From Desulfopila sp. IMCC35006 (lineage in GTDB: Bacteria > Desulfobacterota > Desulfobulbia > Desulfobulbales > Desulfocapsaceae): 64,000 bases of DNA. A program made the position numbers and the translations under genes. The stretch is from positions 17,446 through 81,445 of the forward strand of contig NZ_SWCM01000017.1 of assembly GCF_005116645.1 (NCBI RefSeq), read 5' to 3'. This document shows, in pieces, positions 1-9,077 of the stretch (positions within the stretch are counted from its first letter, which is position 1; each line of letters begins with the position of its first letter). A model generated the notes under the pieces. That model saw nothing but the letters and a program-made list of their open reading frames with translations. It was not told the DNA's origin and did not search any database.

Positions 1-1458
1 GTTCGTCTGGGGGCTATTGCCGTTCCCATCCTGCCAGACCTGCCGGAGAGTGACGTCCATCATATTCTCAATGAGATGCAGGTCAAGGCGCTGTTTATAA
101 CCCAGAAGCAGATCGAAAAAATCTATGAGCTGCGGCAGGAACTGCAGGGGCCGATTATCACTCTTGACAACTACAATCCCGAGATCAGTGTTGTGCCGGT
201 GGTTACTTTTTCCAGTTATCTGGCGGAAGCCCTGAGCGCCCTGAAAGAGGATGCCGAAGGTCCCATTTTCCCTCCGGTAGGTGAAGATGATCTCGCTTCT
301 ATTTTGTATACTTCCGGGACATCCGGGTATTCAAAAGCAGTCATGCTGACCCATAAGAACTTGACGGCTAATGCCTATGCCGCCGCCGGGCTGAAAGAAA
401 TCCAGCCGGGCTCCGTCTGGCTGTCGATTCTGCCTATGTCGCATACCTATGAATTCACCTGCGGTTTTATTCTGCCGCTGTTGCTCGGGGGACGTATTGC
501 CTACGCCGGCAAAACGCCGACACCGGCGATCCTGCAGAAACTCTGTGCTTACGAAAAACCTTTTGCCATCTTCGCCGTCCCCCTGGTGCTGGAGAAGATC
601 TATAAAAAAAGGGTCCTGCCGCAGATTGAAAAAAGCCGCCTGTTAAAAGGGGTGTGTAAATTCGGGGTGGGCAGAAAACTAGTTCATCGGAAGATAGGCA
701 AAAAGCTGATTGCTTTTTTTGGCGGCAACCTGCAGCTCATGGGGATTGGCGGAGCAGCGCTTAATCCCGATGTTGAGAAGTTTCTCCATGAAGCAAATTT
801 CCCCTATCTGATAGGCTATGGTATGACCGAGTCGTCTCCTCTGATTGCCGGAGGACCGGCAGGAGATAAAACAATTGCCATCGGCTCGACCGGCAAACCG
901 ATTCCCGGTGTTGAGGTGAAAATAGTCAGTCCGGATCCGGAAACGGGCATTGGTGAGATAACCGTCTGTGGTGCCAATGTGATGCGCGGTTATTATAATG
1001 ATGAGGAAGCTACCAAAACAGTGTTGACCAAAGACGGATGGCTCTCCACCGGTGACCTTGGCTTTATCGATAAACAGGGTAATCTGCATGTCTGTGGCAG
1101 GTTGAAAAACGTGATTGTTCTCAGCAATGGGGAAAATGTCTATCCGGAAGCCATTGAACATAAGATGAACACCTTCCATTGGGTTGTGGAAACCCTGCTT
1201 ATTGAAAACAACGGCCAGATGGAGGCCTGGGTTTATCCGGATTATGAATTTATCGATGATCAGACTGCCGGAAGTTCTCGTGCCGACAGGCGGGCCTACA
1301 TTGAAAATTTGCTCGACTCGATGCGCCTGGAACTGAACCGACAATTGCCGAAATCATCCCGGCTGGCAAAGGTTTTCGAACGGCGGGAGCCTTTTATCAA
1401 GACGGCTACCCACAAGATAAAACGCTATCTTTATGATGGGCATGCTCTGTTGGGGTAG
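1..1458 (+). CDS. AMP-dependent acyl-CoA ligase (FadD-like), 5' truncated by window edge
   Basis: The reading frame is open from base 1, so the N-terminus lies outside the window and the ATG at 76 is internal. The protein should activate a carboxylic acid, probably a long-chain fatty acid, to acyl-AMP and then acyl-CoA. The adenylate-forming core motifs are all present: the Ser/Thr/Gly-rich loop YTSGTSGYSKA, the YGMTESSP motif, GWLSTGDLG with the ribose-binding Asp, and a C-terminal hinge region (CGRLKNVIVLSNGENVYPE). The C-terminus has the usual catalytic Lys context (IKTATHKIKRYLY). Substrate chain length cannot be told from sequence. A palindromic repeat starts within a few bases of the stop codon. 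Confidence 0.9.
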   Translation, partial: VRLGAIAVPILPDLPESDVHHILNEMQVKALFITQKQIEKIYELRQELQGPIITLDNYNPEISVVPVVTFSSYLAEALSALKEDAEGPIFPPVGEDDLASILYTSGTSGYSKAVMLTHKNLTANAYAAAGLKEIQPGSVWLSILPMSHTYEFTCGFILPLLLGGRIAYAGKTPTPAILQKLCAYEKPFAIFAVPLVLEKIYKKRVLPQIEKSRLLKGVCKFGVGRKLVHRKIGKKLIAFFGGNLQLMGIGGAALNPDVEKFLHEANFPYLIGYGMTESSPLIAGGPAGDKTIAIGSTGKPIPGVEVKIVSPDPETGIGEITVCGANVMRGYYNDEEATKTVLTKDGWLSTGDLGFIDKQGNLHVCGRLKNVIVLSNGENVYPEAIEHKMNTFHWVVETLLIENNGQMEAWVYPDYEFIDDQTAGSSRADRRAYIENLLDSMRLELNRQLPKSSRLAKVFERREPFIKTATHKIKRYLYDGHALLG

Positions 1459-1630
1459 GCTACTTCACGAAAAAATTGTTCTGCAAAAGGCACAAAAAGT
1501 TGAATAGCAAGCCACTAATCCCGCCTAAATGCTTTGCGGGACTCTTTTCAGTACTCGCTTGACGGGTGCAAGTTCCTTAACGAAATAATTCTCTTGTAAA
1601 AAGCACAAGAGAATTATTTCTAAGTCACTA
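1459..1630. repeat. Dispersed palindromic repeat, copy A (two hairpin modules)
   Basis: This intergenic stretch holds a short GC hairpin (TCCCGC at 1519-1524 paired with GCGGGA at 1536-1541). It then has the block tactcgcttgacgggt (1552-1567) and a perfect 16-bp inverted repeat (1582-1597 with 1605-1620, loop aaaaagc). A degenerate hairpin precedes the GC stem. The same modules recur at 31281-31662. The element sits between two co-directional genes, and its end (cacta) is followed almost at once by the next start codon, so it forms that gene's leader. Neither hairpin is followed by a T-run, so an ordinary terminator is unlikely. Confidence 0.8.
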
Positions 1631-1636
1631 ATAATC

Positions 1637-3688
1637 ATGGCTATAAAAATACAGAAAAAAACCATTTGTCCGCTTGACTGTCCGGATACCTGCGGCATGC
1701 TCGCCACCGTTGAAGACGGCAGGGTCGTCGCCCTGCACGGCGATAAAGATCATCCGTATACGGCCGGTTTTATCTGTCGGAAGATGCGCCGCTATCCTGA
1801 AAGGCTGTATTGCGCGCAGAGGATTCTCTATCCGCAACTCAGGGTGGGCAGAAAAGGTGCGGGAGAATTTCGCCGGATCGACTGGCAGCAAGCGCTGGAT
1901 ATCCTGGCGGCCCGACTGAAGGCGATTTGTCAGCAATATGGCGGCGAGTCGATCCTGCCCTATTCCTATGCCGGCAATATGGGGGCGGTGAACCGCTTCG
2001 CCGGCTACCCTTTCTTTCACAGGCTGGGCACCTCCAGATTGGATCAGACCATCTGCTCCGCTGCGTCCGGCGCCGGCTGGCAGAAACAGTGCGGCAATCT
2101 TCCCGGCTGTCCCCCGGAAAACGCAGCGGATGCCGAGTTGATCGTTGCCTGGGGAATTAATATCAAAGTAACCAATGTCCACTTCTGGCGGTATGTCACC
2201 CATGCCCGGAAAAAAGGCGCGAGGCTGCTCGTTATTGATCCGTATTGCAATCAGACCGGCAAGGCGGCGGATAATTATCTCCAGGTAAAACCGGGTGGCG
2301 ATAGTGGTCTCGCGCTGGGAGTGATGAAGTCGCTGATTGAGAAAAATAAGATCGACCAGCAGTTCATCGATCGCCATACCGAAGGATTCGCGCAGCAGGC
2401 GGCATATGTAATGGCACGGGATTGGGAGAGTTTTGTTTCTGAGAGCGGTGTCGCCAAAGATGAAATAGAGGAACTTGCTGCCCTGCTGGCCGGCGCACCC
2501 CGAACTTTTTTCAGGATTGGCATCGGTCTGTCGCGCAACAGCAGGGGTGGGATGAGCGTACGGGCGATTGCCTCGCTGGCCGCCTGCCTGGGCCTTTTTG
2601 CCGGGGGGAAAGGGCGGGGAGTTTTACTCTCTTCCGGAGCGTTCCGGGGAGATAAAGGGAAACTGACCTATCCCGATCTGGCAAGTGCGCCGACCAGGAT
2701 CGTCAATATGATTCAGCTCGGTCATGCACTGACCGCTCTTGATCCACCGGTCAAGGCGCTGATCGTTTACAATTCCAATCCGATGAGTGTCAATCCAGAC
2801 GGCGCAATGGTTCGACGGGGCCTGCAGCGAGAGGATCTCTTTACCGTCGTGCATGAACAGGTTATGACGCCAACGGCGAAGTATGCCGATCTGCTTCTTC
2901 CGGCGACAATTTTTCTGGAAAATCTTGATGTCTACACCGGGTACGGGCATTTCTATCTCGGTGTGGCGCAACCGGCAATTGAGCCGGTGGGGGAGGCGTG
3001 GAGCAATTTTAAATTATTCCAGAGCCTGGCGCTGAAAATGGGCTTTAACGAACCGGTTTTTCAGCAGAGCTGCGAGGAAAGGATTGTCGATTATCTGACT
3101 GATATGCCGGGATTCCCTGCGGGATGCGCTGTGCAGGACGTATTGGCCGGCAGCCTCGTCCATTCAGCTTATAGCAGCGTCGATGGGCGGGTGCTGGCCG
3201 ACGGAACGCATACTCTTCGGCTTCTTTCTCCCAACTCGGTTCCGGAGCCGACCATGGCCTGTCTGACTGCTGCCGGTGAATTTGGTGATCCTGACCTGCA
3301 GTCCAGGTACCCCTTCCGTTTGATCACCCCGCCGCACCCTGATCTTTTGAACAGCACCTTTGGCGAATTCTATCCGGGTACGCGTGGTTCCGTTCTGGTT
3401 CACCCGGAGGATGCGGCAATGTGTCAAGTGCAGGATGGCGATACGGTACGCCTGTCCAATGGCCGGGGGCAAACGAAACGGCTGGCCAAAGTGACGACTG
3501 ACACCGGCCGGGGAGTACTGGTTGCCGAAGGCATATTCTGGCCGGTAGAGGAAGATGCCGAAGTTGCCGGCAATGGTTCAGAAAACGCGATCCACGGCGG
3601 CATCAACGATCTGACCTCGCAAAAACTGACCGACATGGGCGGAGGAGCCACCTTTCATGAATCGCTGGTGTCGCTTGCGAAAATCTGA
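1637..3688 (+). CDS. Molybdopterin oxidoreductase with N-terminal [4Fe-4S] site
   Basis: This is a member of the DMSO reductase family and binds bis-molybdopterin guanine dinucleotide. The N-terminus carries the [4Fe-4S] ligands C11, C15, C19 and C47 (CPLDCPDTC, then CRK). Cys140 in QTICSAASG is at the position that usually ligates molybdenum. The C-terminal third is the molybdopterin dinucleotide-binding domain (PHPDLLNSTFGE onward). I see no twin-arginine signal, so the protein is probably cytoplasmic. No electron-transfer or membrane subunit is adjacent, and the substrate is unknown. FdhD (16.4 kb) and MobB (21.8 kb) in the window serve this enzyme class. No clear Shine-Dalgarno precedes the start, because the repeat occupies the leader. 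Confidence 0.88.
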   Translation: MAIKIQKKTICPLDCPDTCGMLATVEDGRVVALHGDKDHPYTAGFICRKMRRYPERLYCAQRILYPQLRVGRKGAGEFRRIDWQQALDILAARLKAICQQYGGESILPYSYAGNMGAVNRFAGYPFFHRLGTSRLDQTICSAASGAGWQKQCGNLPGCPPENAADAELIVAWGINIKVTNVHFWRYVTHARKKGARLLVIDPYCNQTGKAADNYLQVKPGGDSGLALGVMKSLIEKNKIDQQFIDRHTEGFAQQAAYVMARDWESFVSESGVAKDEIEELAALLAGAPRTFFRIGIGLSRNSRGGMSVRAIASLAACLGLFAGGKGRGVLLSSGAFRGDKGKLTYPDLASAPTRIVNMIQLGHALTALDPPVKALIVYNSNPMSVNPDGAMVRRGLQREDLFTVVHEQVMTPTAKYADLLLPATIFLENLDVYTGYGHFYLGVAQPAIEPVGEAWSNFKLFQSLALKMGFNEPVFQQSCEERIVDYLTDMPGFPAGCAVQDVLAGSLVHSAYSSVDGRVLADGTHTLRLLSPNSVPEPTMACLTAAGEFGDPDLQSRYPFRLITPPHPDLLNSTFGEFYPGTRGSVLVHPEDAAMCQVQDGDTVRLSNGRGQTKRLAKVTTDTGRGVLVAEGIFWPVEEDAEVAGNGSENAIHGGINDLTSQKLTDMGGGATFHESLVSLAKI

Positions 3689-3693
3689 CTGCC

Positions 3694-4326
3694 TTACGAC
3701 AGCAGCAGGGAATTGGCAAAACTGATAATCGGCACAATCACCTTGGACAGCAGGCCGCTGAAGGCCAGGATAAGGATAAGAACAAAGCCGAAACGTTCAA
3801 TCCGCATATACGATACTGCCAGATTGTCGGGGAGCAGGCCCATGAGGATGCGGCTGCCATCGAGAGGCGGAATGGGCAGAAAATTGAAAATGCACAGGAC
3901 GAGGTTGATCCAGACACTGGCTATCAGCATCGAATTGAGTGGTACGAGGATGGCCTCGGCTGCAACTGAGTAGGGGAGGATGTTGGCCAGCAGCCAGAGG
4001 CCCTTGGTCAATATTGCACTGGCTACTGCAACTGCGAGGTTGGTGGCCGGACCGGCCAGAGCCACCCATAACATATCCTTTCGGGGATTTTGAAAATAGT
4101 TCGGATTGACGGGCACCGGTTTGGCCCAGCCGAATTTTATGAAGAAAAAGGCTATGGTTCCAAGGGGATCGAGATGCTTTAACGGGTTCAGGGTCAATCT
4201 TCCGGCATCTTTCGCGGTCGGGTCGCCGAGACGATAGGCGACATAGCCGTGGGCGAACTCATGAAAGGTCAGAGCGAAAAGCAGCGGCGGCGCGAGAATG
4301 ATGAGTTGGGTAATAAACTGGTTCAT
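3694..4326 (-). CDS. Site-2 protease family (M50) membrane metalloprotease
   Basis: A 210-residue polytopic protein of the M50 family, the short YwhC/Rip-like type. The zinc motif HEFAH is in the first membrane segment (about residues 23-27). The second metal-ligand motif is PPLDGSRIL, near residue 150, in a later segment. Hydrophobic stretches suggest four to six transmembrane helices and no PDZ domain. Such enzymes cut transmembrane substrates within the bilayer; the target here is unknown. The gene ends five bases from the convergent molybdopterin oxidoreductase gene. Confidence 0.88.
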   Translation of the reverse strand: MNQFITQLIILAPPLLFALTFHEFAHGYVAYRLGDPTAKDAGRLTLNPLKHLDPLGTIAFFFIKFGWAKPVPVNPNYFQNPRKDMLWVALAGPATNLAVAVASAILTKGLWLLANILPYSVAAEAILVPLNSMLIASVWINLVLCIFNFLPIPPLDGSRILMGLLPDNLAVSYMRIERFGFVLILILAFSGLLSKVIVPIISFANSLLLS

Positions 4327-4511
4327 TGTCTGGTGTTGATAAAATTTATGATGCCAAGGTCGTACACTTCATCGATTGCATACATACCTTAAGCATTGTT
4401 TAGTGCCTTACTCCAGAATTTCTGCCATTTTTTGCAGCAAAGCAATTTGTCTTAAAAGTTCCAGCTGATTTTTCGATCATGAGGATTTGATCAGGCCTGG
4501 CTCCTGAAGTA

Positions 4512-7178
4512 TCACTGCCTGGGGAATTTTTTCTCCACGAGGACGGCTGCGTCTTCCGGTCTCAGTGTCGGATTGTCAAGCTGCATGTCTTTCAGGTAAC
4601 TGAGGATCTGTTTGAATTGCGGACCCGGACTGTAGCCCATAGCCATTAAGTCATTACCTGAAAGGCAGGCTTCGACATGCCTGAGCGTGGTCACATAGAG
4701 CGATATGGCTTTTTTGACATGGTTCTTTCGGGCAATGGCCATCATATACAGCAGACCCTCAAGGCTGATCCCTTCAAAAAAGCCAACTATCTTGCTGCTT
4801 TTATAGTTATTTTCCCGAGACAGGCGGTGCATTGCCTGTTCCGTCCGCTCCTTTTGGTCAAGCAGATATTCAGTTGTTTTCGCCGTTTCCTCAAATCGTG
4901 TGCAAAAAGCCAATAATTCTTGCAGGCCCGATCGGGACATGACCGCCAGGAGGTAGACAACCCAGTTTCGGCATGGTTCATCGAGGTAGAGGTGGCGAAA
5001 CCAGGAAATTGCCCGCTGGGCCTGGGTGAGGATGTGCAGGAATCGCCGGTCGATCTGATAATGCGGGCGAAGGTCGGGCCAGAGAAACTGAAAGAGATCG
5101 AACTCAGCCAGCCGTTGAATGGCAGGGATCGGATTTTCTTCAGAGAAAATGATCTTCAGCTCTGTTAAAAAGCGCGGATCCCCGCTTTTACCAAAAAGCT
5201 TCATGCTGACAGCATTGACAATAAGTCGTTTGGTATGGGGCGATATCTGGAAATTCATGCGCTTTTCAAATCGCAACGCCCGAAAAATTCTGCTGGGATC
5301 TTCCACAAAACTGAGGTTGTGGAGCACCTTGATGGACTTTTGTTTCAGGTCGTTCTGGCTGTTGAAAAAGTCTATCAGTGTGCCGAAATGTTCCGGGTTG
5401 AGCTGAATAGCCATGGCGTTGATGGTGAAGTCCCGGCGGTAGAGATCGAGCTTTATTGATGACAGCTCAACCGTCGGCATCGCCGCTGGATATTCATAGT
5501 ATTCGAGCCGGGCCGTCGCGATATCTATTTTAAAATCATTGGGCAGGAGCACTACGGCGGTCTTGAACCTTTCATGGGTGCGATATCGGCCTCCCAGGCG
5601 TGCCGCCAGTTCTTTGGCGAAACTGATACCGTCTCCTTCGATAACGATATCGAGATCGAGGTTCGGCTTTTTCAGCAGCAGGTCGCGGACGAAGCCACCC
5701 ACGGCAAAGGCATTGTCGTGCATTTTGTCTGCCACTTCCCCTATCGTCTGGAGCAGCTGGATCATTTCTTTGCTCAAACAGTCGACAATGAGCGCGTTCA
5801 GATTTCTCTTTTTTTCCAAAGACGGGTGATCGGCTTCATGCAGAAGGTTCTTCGGCAGATGGGCCGGATCGTTGACCAGCCTGTTGAGGAGGTCGGTTCT
5901 GGTGATAACCCCCATAAGGGTCTTATTCTGGACAATCGGAACGAGGCGCTGTCTGTTTTCGATGATGAGCTCCTGAATATCGGCCAGTGTTGCTTTAAGA
6001 GGCAGGCTCTTGACATCACTGGTCATATAATCGCTGACCGGTCGATCGCCGAGCGCGTGATGCGTCGCCTTTTCGACGACCTGGCGGGTGATGATTCCCA
6101 GGATTGGGTGGTCGTCGTCAGGGGCTGTCCGTATGTCGGCCCGTACCGGGGCTGCGGTTATATTGTACCGGGTAAGCAGGGTGTTGGCCTCGGAGATGGT
6201 CGAATTCGGCGTGATAGTAATTGCCGGCTTGGACATCATTTCACTGGCAATTGGCTGAGGGAGGACATGCCGATGCAGGGTATGGATCAGTTTCTCCTGT
6301 GCTTCGATCAGGGTCATATCCTTCAGTGTTGCCGAGGCTGCCGTGGCATGTCCGCCACCGCCGAGGTCGCGGGCGATGATGCCGACATCCACATCGGCAA
6401 TACGGCTGCGGGCGATCATGTAGATACGCCCGCCCATGGAGATCAGGGCAAAGAGAACGTTGAGGTTCTCCATAGCCATGAATCTTTTAACGATCAGGGC
6501 GAATTGATCAACATAGTCGAGAAAAGAGTGGGTTATAACGACGATAGGAATATCCTGGATGGTATACTGCTTGGCACTTTTCATCAGCTCATGCAGGATG
6601 GAAATCTGTGTTGAAGTCAGTTCATAGGTGATAAACTGTGCGACCTGGTCAAGTTTGGCGCCCTTTGCCACCAGCCATGCCGCGGCCATCAGATCTTCCG
6701 GCGTCGTGGTCAGATGGGTAAGAGAGCCGGTGTCTTCGTATATGCCAAGAGCAAGTATCGTCGCTTCCGTCGGGGTGACAGGAATCTTTTGTTCCTGTAA
6801 AATATTGACCAGCAGCGTTGTGGTGGATCCGAAGTTCTCGACTATTTCGACTTCGCCATGGAGGTCGCCGCTGTTTTGCAGATGGTGGTCGTAGAGGTGG
6901 AGCTTTATGCCGGGATTCTTCAGGCACTCCTTGAAAGGTCCGATCCTGTCTGAGGACCGGGTATCAACCAGGATGAGGGTGTCGACCGCTTGCAGATCGA
7001 TATCTTTTATCTTTGAGAAATCATAGGCATAGGGAAGGCTTTGCGAGATGAAATCGCGGACATTTTTTTCCTGGGATCCTGAAAAGGCTATGACGGCATC
7101 CGGATAGATTTTCCGGGCGGCAATCATTGACGCAAGTCCGTCAAAGTCGGCGTTGATATGGGTGGTAATGAGGCGCAT
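4512..7178 (-). CDS. A-adding/CCA tRNA nucleotidyltransferase with DHH and tandem CBS domains
   Basis: A multidomain protein of 888 residues. The N-terminal third is a DHH phosphoesterase-like unit (HINADFDGLAS, LVDTRSSD, YDHH) with a DHHA1 motif (GGGGHATAAS). Two CBS domains follow at about residues 310-430. The class II nucleotidyltransferase head comes next (VGGFVRDLLL, then LDLDIVIEGDG and RRDFTINAMAI), then the RNA-binding neck and body. In Aquifex and several Desulfobacterota this architecture belongs to the A-adding enzyme, with a separate protein adding CC. Which bases this one adds is inferred. No strong ribosome-binding site is visible before the ATG. Confidence 0.9.
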   Translation of the reverse strand: MRLITTHINADFDGLASMIAARKIYPDAVIAFSGSQEKNVRDFISQSLPYAYDFSKIKDIDLQAVDTLILVDTRSSDRIGPFKECLKNPGIKLHLYDHHLQNSGDLHGEVEIVENFGSTTTLLVNILQEQKIPVTPTEATILALGIYEDTGSLTHLTTTPEDLMAAAWLVAKGAKLDQVAQFITYELTSTQISILHELMKSAKQYTIQDIPIVVITHSFLDYVDQFALIVKRFMAMENLNVLFALISMGGRIYMIARSRIADVDVGIIARDLGGGGHATAASATLKDMTLIEAQEKLIHTLHRHVLPQPIASEMMSKPAITITPNSTISEANTLLTRYNITAAPVRADIRTAPDDDHPILGIITRQVVEKATHHALGDRPVSDYMTSDVKSLPLKATLADIQELIIENRQRLVPIVQNKTLMGVITRTDLLNRLVNDPAHLPKNLLHEADHPSLEKKRNLNALIVDCLSKEMIQLLQTIGEVADKMHDNAFAVGGFVRDLLLKKPNLDLDIVIEGDGISFAKELAARLGGRYRTHERFKTAVVLLPNDFKIDIATARLEYYEYPAAMPTVELSSIKLDLYRRDFTINAMAIQLNPEHFGTLIDFFNSQNDLKQKSIKVLHNLSFVEDPSRIFRALRFEKRMNFQISPHTKRLIVNAVSMKLFGKSGDPRFLTELKIIFSEENPIPAIQRLAEFDLFQFLWPDLRPHYQIDRRFLHILTQAQRAISWFRHLYLDEPCRNWVVYLLAVMSRSGLQELLAFCTRFEETAKTTEYLLDQKERTEQAMHRLSRENNYKSSKIVGFFEGISLEGLLYMMAIARKNHVKKAISLYVTTLRHVEACLSGNDLMAMGYSPGPQFKQILSYLKDMQLDNPTLRPEDAAVLVEKKFPRQ

Positions 7179-7501
7179 AAGGAATGTGTCGAATTCTATC
7201 GCTTGGTGTCTGTCAGCAAACGGTAATCTTTTTCTGACTGTTCGCTGCCATTGTTGTTTACTTCCCGGAGTGTAGCGAGCATAGCAAAACTTCGAGAGTT
7301 AATAAATGCCTGCGTGTGCATCCAGCAAGGGCCTCTAGTTAGAACAAAATATCTTGTTTAAGGGAAGACACTATGTGCTGAACCATCTTGAAAATCAAAT
7401 TTTTACGAGAACATCGATGCTGGCGTTGTGCCGTAATACTGATGAAATATATGGCATAAGCTGAAATTTGGCCACAAGAGGGCGATGTCTTCTTTTCTTC
7501 T
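7179..7501. other. Intergenic stretch with no recognisable feature
   Basis: A non-coding gap of 323 bases between two minus-strand genes. I found no ORF with family resemblance, no long inverted repeat and no tRNA-like fold. It presumably holds the promoter of the tRNA nucleotidyltransferase gene, but no convincing -35/-10 pair was seen. Confidence 0.5.
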
Positions 7502-8359
7502 CTATCCCCGGGGGTGAAACTTTTTATGGATACTTTTTAATCGGTCCTGGTCAACTTGGGTGTATATCTGCGTCGTGGCGATATCGGTGTGGCCAAGCAT
7601 CATCTGTACTGCGCGTAGATCGGCACCGTGACTGAGAAGATGGGTGGCGAAGGAGTGGCGGATCATATGCGGCGAGATATTCTTGTCGATGCCGGCAGCC
7701 AGGGCAATTTTTCGAACAATCTGCCAGAATCTCAGGCGGGTCATACAGCTGCCGCGCCCGGTTATAAAGAGGTAATTACTTCGCTTGCCCTTCAGTATAT
7801 GTGGTCGGGAATTTTTTAGATAGTGGTCGATTTTGTCTTTTGCCTGATCGCCAAAAGGAATCAGTCGTTCTTTATTGCCTTTGCCCAATACCCGGACAAA
7901 ACCGGCGGTCAGGTTGCATGCAGCCAAGGGCAGCTGCACCAGTTCAGAGACCCGAAGTCCGGTAGAATAAAGGAGAAAAAGCATGGTGGTATCCCGGTCG
8001 GCAATCGGGCTCGCAAGGGTTGGCGGAGCGAGCAGGCGCATGACTTCTTTTTGGGAAAGAGCTTTTGGCAGGCTCTTGCCGCTGCGTGGCAGTTCTACTG
8101 TGCTGAACGGATTGTGGGTAATCAGATTCTCCCGCAGCAGAAATGTAAAAAAAGACTTTAGCGCAGAAATGCGCCGGGCGTTGGTCCGATGACTGACCCG
8201 TTGCCGTTCCCGGCATTGTTCAAGAAAACTCTGAATGGTTGCCGGATCGACCCCGTTCAAGGTTTTTTTTCGTTGGGCGGTGAGGAAGCTGAGAAAAAAA
8301 TTTATATCAGCCGCATACGCCTCGACACTGTTCTCTGCCAGCCTTCTTTCAGAGATCAA
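7502..8359 (-). CDS. Tyrosine recombinase XerC/XerD-type
   Basis: Site-specific tyrosine recombinase, likely the chromosome-dimer resolvase acting at dif. The catalytic residues are visible: Arg in TGLRVSELV, HMIRH, LGH in MMLGHTDIATTQIYT, with the nucleophilic Tyr in that last stretch. The N-terminal SAM-like domain is present from LAENSVEAY. The listed start is TTG, with no Shine-Dalgarno. The frame stays open upstream to 8426 and encodes a plausible missing first helix (AAAHELYLHYLI). A GAGG precedes an ATT codon at 8417-8419, so the real protein is probably about 20 residues longer. The gene lies downstream of the rpsU terminator. Confidence 0.9.
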   Translation of the reverse strand: MISERRLAENSVEAYAADINFFLSFLTAQRKKTLNGVDPATIQSFLEQCRERQRVSHRTNARRISALKSFFTFLLRENLITHNPFSTVELPRSGKSLPKALSQKEVMRLLAPPTLASPIADRDTTMLFLLYSTGLRVSELVQLPLAACNLTAGFVRVLGKGNKERLIPFGDQAKDKIDHYLKNSRPHILKGKRSNYLFITGRGSCMTRLRFWQIVRKIALAAGIDKNISPHMIRHSFATHLLSHGADLRAVQMMLGHTDIATTQIYTQVDQDRLKSIHKKFHPRG

Positions 8360-8480
8360 ATAGTGGAGATACAGTTCGTGCGCTGCTGCAAAGCTTGGAG
8401 TGGTTTTAATCGTCTTAATATCGCCTCAGCTGTCAGGCAATCAGGCGTGGGCTGTTGTATTTACAGATACGAAGTAATTG

Positions 8481-8503
8481 AAAAGCCTGAACGGAGTCAG
8501 GCT
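8481..8503 (-). terminator. Rho-independent terminator after rpsU
   Basis: Read on the minus strand, a 7-bp stem (AGCCTGA/TCAGGCT) with a 6-base loop is followed by a T-run. It lies 17 bases after the rpsU stop codon. Confidence 0.75.
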
Positions 8504-8519
8504 CTCAAAAGACAGCCTG

Positions 8520-8714
8520 CTAGAATGATTTTTTCATTCGGTTGAACTTGCGGAGTTTCCTGCGGGCTTCCGCCTGCTTCCGGCGTTTTTTCACACTCGG
8601 CTTCTCGTAGTACTCACGACGTTTCAGTTCTCTTTTGATACCGTCTATCTGCAGCTTTTTTTTCAGCTGGCGAATTGCGTACTCAAGATCTCCTCGGACT
8701 TCAACTTCTATCAT
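8520..8714 (-). CDS. rpsU: 30S ribosomal protein bS21
   Basis: A 64-residue basic protein with the S21 signature (EVEVRGDLEYAIRQLKKKL, then an Arg/Lys-rich C-terminal tail). It binds the 30S platform near the anti-Shine-Dalgarno region and helps translation initiation. A GGAG precedes the ATG at good spacing. The gene has its own promoter (8817-8846) and its own terminator, so it appears to be a single-gene transcript with a leader of about 95 bases. Length and composition match the family. Confidence 0.97.
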   Translation of the reverse strand: MIEVEVRGDLEYAIRQLKKKLQIDGIKRELKRREYYEKPSVKKRRKQAEARRKLRKFNRMKKSF

Positions 8715-8816
8715 TTGTGGCTCCGTTTAGCGGGTTAGTCATAAATTTTATTAAAAGATCGGGATATTACCTGTCTTTTTAGTAAATAACTGTGGTTTCG
8801 GGAAAACAATCTCGTT

Positions 8817-8846
8817 TATATACTAAACACAGGAAGCCTTTGTCAA
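8817..8846 (-). promoter_or_regulatory. Sigma-70-like promoter of rpsU
   Basis: On the minus strand a consensus TTGACA (8841-8846) is followed after 18 bases by TATATA (8817-8822), about 100 bases before the rpsU start. The rest of the 363-base gap between rpsU and the divergent oxidoreductase gene shows nothing else I can name. Confidence 0.65.
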
Positions 8847-9077
8847 TGGATTTTTCAAAGAAGATGCAGGCCTGATTTCCTGACAAGGATGATATTTGTA
8901 AGCTACCCATGGCATAAAAAGCCTGTCTGTTGCATCTTTACAAGTCACCGGGATATTGTTAAATCGTAGGTTTACACCTCGGTACGACTCTTCTGCGATG
9001 CAGACGATGCTCCTCCAGTACTGTCCTGGGTCCAGCAACGTACAGAAACCACTGACCACCTTTGAAGGAGCTCCCCA

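Noticed and set aside
5574..6614. Long plus-strand frame of 346 codons
   Set aside because: It is antisense to the CBS and DHH region of the tRNA nucleotidyltransferase gene, with unnatural composition.
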